DNA from: Microbacterium sp. APC 3901
GTDB taxonomy: Bacteria; Actinomycetota; Actinomycetes; Actinomycetales; Microbacteriaceae
Assembly: GCF_030407765.1 (NCBI RefSeq)
Contig: NZ_JASDCU010000001.1
Coordinates: 62,001-126,000, forward strand
Direction: 5' to 3'
Length of the DNA: 64,000 nt
The notes beneath the pieces were generated by a model. That model ran no database searches, was not told the origin of the DNA, and saw only the letters and a list, made by a program, of their open reading frames with translations. Below are positions 62,095 through 64,000 of this stretch, in pieces. The position numbers were made by a program, and so were the translations under genes. Each line of letters starts with the position of its first letter. Positions within the stretch are counted from its first letter, which is position 1.

Positions 62095-62395
62095 TAGAAT
62101 GGATGACGATCGCCTGGGGAACTTGCGATCAGGGATGCCGAAGGGGTTCGACATCCTGAACTCACGCGGTTCGCCGCGTCAAACTGGGGATAACGATTTT
62201 GGGGATCATCGTGCGACGCGCGCACTCTGTGCGCTCTGACGTCATCCCGCCCGCGCGGCGGTCGCTTCGCCGCGCCCTCGGTCGAGGATCCCGGCGTCCC
62301 TTCACGCCGGGCTTCTCGCGTTCGGTGTGCCCCCTCGCACTGAACGCCCTCCCCAAGCGGGGCGAGGCATGGGGATGCCTCGCCCCGCTCTCCCG
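62095..62395 (+). ncRNA. candidate structured non-coding RNA
   Basis: TAGAAT at 62095-62100 could be a -10. Downstream come successive hairpins, including ACGCGG-TTCG-CCGCGT near 62165-62181, GCGCAC-TCT-GTGCGC near 62220-62234 and CCCGGCGT with ACGCCGGG (62290-62311), and then a perfect 15-bp terminator-like stem at 62356-62389. No credible reading frame is present. The signatures of RNase P RNA and tmRNA are absent. A 6S/Ms1-like RNA is possible but unproven. Confidence 0.35.
62356..62389. terminator. perfect 15-bp hairpin with GGGG loop
   Basis: 62356-62370 pairs without mismatch with 62375-62389. It is followed on the plus strand by pyrimidine-rich sequence. It isolates the S10 operon promoter from upstream transcription. 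Confidence 0.7.
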
Positions 62396-62450
62396 CTCTT
62401 CCTGACGGACGTGCCCAGGGGATGCACAGCGAACGCGACACGCCCGGGTT

Positions 62451-62480
62451 TGCGCAAGTGAAATCGGCCGTGGCAGAATA
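62451..62480 (+). promoter_or_regulatory. promoter of the S10 ribosomal operon
   Basis: TTGCGC (62451-62456) and CAGAAT (62475-62480) are 18 bases apart. The next gene start is rpsJ at 62800. Confidence 0.5.
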
Positions 62481-62486
62481 GACAGG

Positions 62487-62799
62487 TTCGACATTCCGGC
62501 GTGCTCAGCGTGTCCGGATCACCATCACGACAGTGCATAGGCGGCGCAGACGCGCAGGGACCTAGGCCGCGGGTGGCAGAACGATCCCGACATCTTCATC
62601 ACGAGGGCTTCGCCGTGCGCGGCGGAGGTCGGAAACCCGCTCGCTGCGAGGCGTGCGGGATGACAGCAGAACAGTGGTGCAGCAGATCGACTCGCGAGAG
62701 CCGTCTGAGTGCCGAGGCGCGAACAGCGCCGACGTGCGTCCAATGCCCCTGGGTCACCCGGCCCAGGTCGGTAAGACGCTTAAAGAGAGAGAGCAGACA
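62487..62799 (+). other. long 5' leader of the S10 operon
   Basis: About 310 bases between the predicted start site and rpsJ contain no convincing gene. A leader of this size in front of S10 operons often binds a ribosomal protein for feedback control, but I cannot identify the binding structure here. Confidence 0.45.
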
Positions 62800-63108
62800 A
62801 TGGCGGGACAGAAGATCCGCATTCGCCTGAAGTCGTATGACCATGAGGTCATCGACACGTCCGCACGCAAGATCGTCGACACGGTGACCCGCGCGGGCGC
62901 AACGGTCGTCGGACCCGTGCCCCTGCCGACCGAGAAGAACGTCGTGTGCGTCATCCGGTCGCCCCACAAGTACAAGGACAGCCGCGAGCACTTCGAGATG
63001 CGCACCCACAAGCGTCTGATCGACATCATCGACCCGACGCCCAAGGCTGTCGACTCGCTGATGCGTCTCGACCTGCCTGCCGATGTCAACATCGAGATCA
63101 AGCTCTGA
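62800..63108 (+). CDS. rpsJ: ribosomal protein S10
   Basis: The 102-residue 30S head protein is also known as NusE in antitermination. It is full length and canonical from [16 protein letters not shown] to [11 protein letters not shown]. The frame is open further upstream, but family length and the GAGAGAGAG purine tract upstream fix the ATG at 62800. It is first in the S10 operon, eight bases before rplC. Confidence 0.98.
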   Translation: MAGQKIRIRLKSYDHEVIDTSARKIVDTVTRAGATVVGPVPLPTEKNVVCVIRSPHKYKDSREHFEMRTHKRLIDIIDPTPKAVDSLMRLDLPADVNIEIKL

Positions 63109-63116
63109 GGTCGGCC

Positions 63117-63776
63117 ATGGTTGATATCAACTCCAAGATTTCCAAGGGCATGCTGGGCACCAAGCTCGGTATGACCCAGGTCTGGAACGAGAGCGGCAAG
63201 CTCGTTCCCGTCACCGTCATCGAGCTCGCCTCGAACGTGGTCACGCAGATCCGTACCCCCGAGAAGGACGGCTACAACGCCGTTCAGATCGCCTACGGCC
63301 AGATCGACCCGCGCAAGGTGAACAAGCCGCTGACCGCTCACTTCGAGGCCGCTGGCGTCACGCCGCGTCGTCACGTCACCGAGATCCGCACCGCGGATGC
63401 CGGCGACTACTCGCTGGGCCAGGAGCTCACGGTCGACGGCACCTTCGAAGCAGGCCAGCTCGTCGACGTCGTCGGCACGAGCAAGGGCAAGGGCTTCGCC
63501 GGTGTCATGAAGCGTCACAACTTCAAGGGCGTCTCGGCTTCGCACGGTTCGCACCGCAACCACCGCAAGCCCGGCTCGATCGGCGCATCGTCGACCCCGA
63601 GCCGCGTCTTCAAGGGCATGCGCATGGCCGGCCGTATGGGTGGCGAGCGCGTGACCGTCCTCAACCTCACGGTGCACGCCGTCGACATCGAGAAGGGTCT
63701 GCTGCTCGTCAAGGGCGCTGTCCCCGGTGCTCGTGGCCGTATCGTCTACGTCCGCAACGCAGTGAAGGGTGCCTGA
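63117..63776 (+). CDS. rplC: ribosomal protein L3
   Basis: The 219-residue large-subunit protein starts [21 protein letters not shown] and contains the conserved internal loop [15 protein letters not shown] and [13 protein letters not shown] that reaches the peptidyl transferase centre. It is complete. GAGG lies shortly before the ATG. Confidence 0.98.
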   Translation: MVDINSKISKGMLGTKLGMTQVWNESGKLVPVTVIELASNVVTQIRTPEKDGYNAVQIAYGQIDPRKVNKPLTAHFEAAGVTPRRHVTEIRTADAGDYSLGQELTVDGTFEAGQLVDVVGTSKGKGFAGVMKRHNFKGVSASHGSHRNHRKPGSIGASSTPSRVFKGMRMAGRMGGERVTVLNLTVHAVDIEKGLLLVKGAVPGARGRIVYVRNAVKGA

Positions 63777-63778
63777 TC

Positions 63779-64000
63779 ATGGCTGACTCCACTCTCGCGC
63801 TTGACGTCCTCAACGCAGACGGCAAGAAGGCTGGCTCGATCGAGCTTCCCGCCGCGCTGTTCGACGCCAAGACGAACATCCCGCTCATCCACCAGGTCGT
63901 CGTCGCGCAGCTCGCGGCGGCTCGCCAGGGAACCCACTCGACCAAGCGTCGCGGTGAGGTCTCGGGTGCAGGCCGCAAGCCCTTCAAGCAGAAGGGCACG
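63779..64000 (+). CDS. rplD: ribosomal protein L4 (partial, 3' end outside window)
   Basis: The first 74 residues of L4 are present, including [19 protein letters not shown] and the tail-loop start [18 protein letters not shown]. The ATG lies two bases after the rplC stop. In many bacteria L4 represses the S10 operon; whether it does here cannot be seen. Confidence 0.96.
   Translation, partial: MADSTLALDVLNADGKKAGSIELPAALFDAKTNIPLIHQVVVAQLAAARQGTHSTKRRGEVSGAGRKPFKQKGT

Noticed and set aside
62139..62160. GGTTCGAC-like words resembling a tRNA T-arm or tmRNA start
   Set aside because: No acceptor stem, anticodon arm or CCA end can be formed around them, and the tmRNA tag region is absent.
62199..62405. 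Short plus-strand frame starting with TTG
   Set aside because: No ribosome binding site, Arg/Pro/Ser-rich composition, and it runs through several perfect hairpins, so a structured RNA or spacer is more likely.

Overview
The window is high-GC, densely coded DNA of an actinobacterium, most probably Microbacterium or a close relative in the Microbacteriaceae. The evidence is GTG starts, mycobacterial-type FprA, MenD/MenF/MenG menaquinone genes, actinobacterial str and S10 ribosomal operons, and many genes whose -10 box lies exactly six bases before the start codon (leaderless transcription). I see no insertion sequence, prophage, CRISPR array, tRNA or rRNA.

Layout. 1-5.3 kb: a DsbA-like thiol protein (cut by the window edge), small membrane proteins, menD, a PPK2 polyphosphate kinase and convergent menF. 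5.3-5.75 kb: a non-coding patch of 17-bp and 19-bp tandem repeats. 5.75-11.7 kb: DUF402 protein, menG, long-chain polyprenyl synthase, fprA, a lipoprotein and a lysophospholipase-like hydrolase. 11.7-17.3 kb: an FCD-type GntR regulator, a YajQ-family protein, and a maltose-type ABC importer with two LacI-type operators but no ATPase gene. 17.3-24.5 kb: small and large membrane proteins, including a DUF2975/HTH/giant membrane protein operon. 24.5-29.1 kb: rpsL-rpsG-fusA-tuf. 62.45 kb to the end: start of the S10 operon (rpsJ-rplC-rplD).

Between tuf and rpsJ lies a surface-glycan locus of about 32 kb (29.3-61.7 kb). It encodes a UDP-glucose dehydrogenase, a TagGH/Wzm-Wzt-type ABC exporter, a phosphoglycosyltransferase that would prime the lipid carrier, a TupA-like ATP-grasp ligase, three polysaccharide pyruvyl transferases, a hexapeptide acyltransferase, three separate GT4-type glycosyltransferases, two further GT-B-like proteins, and four giant (about 780-860 aa) paralogous proteins that each fuse a GT2 domain to a GT4 domain. 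It also has a PslG-like glycoside hydrolase, a DUF4012 protein, a VanZ protein and an M23-type protein with a replaced zinc ligand. There is no Wzx or Wzy, so the product is probably an ABC-exported, pyruvylated, uronic-acid-containing cell-wall glycopolymer of teichuronic-acid type (inference).

The most unusual part is 31.5-46.3 kb. Two divergent pyruvyl-transferase/GT-B modules lie in mirror orientation around two of the GT2-GT4 fusions, and the other two fusions flank them. One fusion (39338-41761) has lost the catalytic aspartates of its GT2 half. The promoters of the divergent modules overlap in a few tens of bases and appear leaderless, suggesting paired expression.
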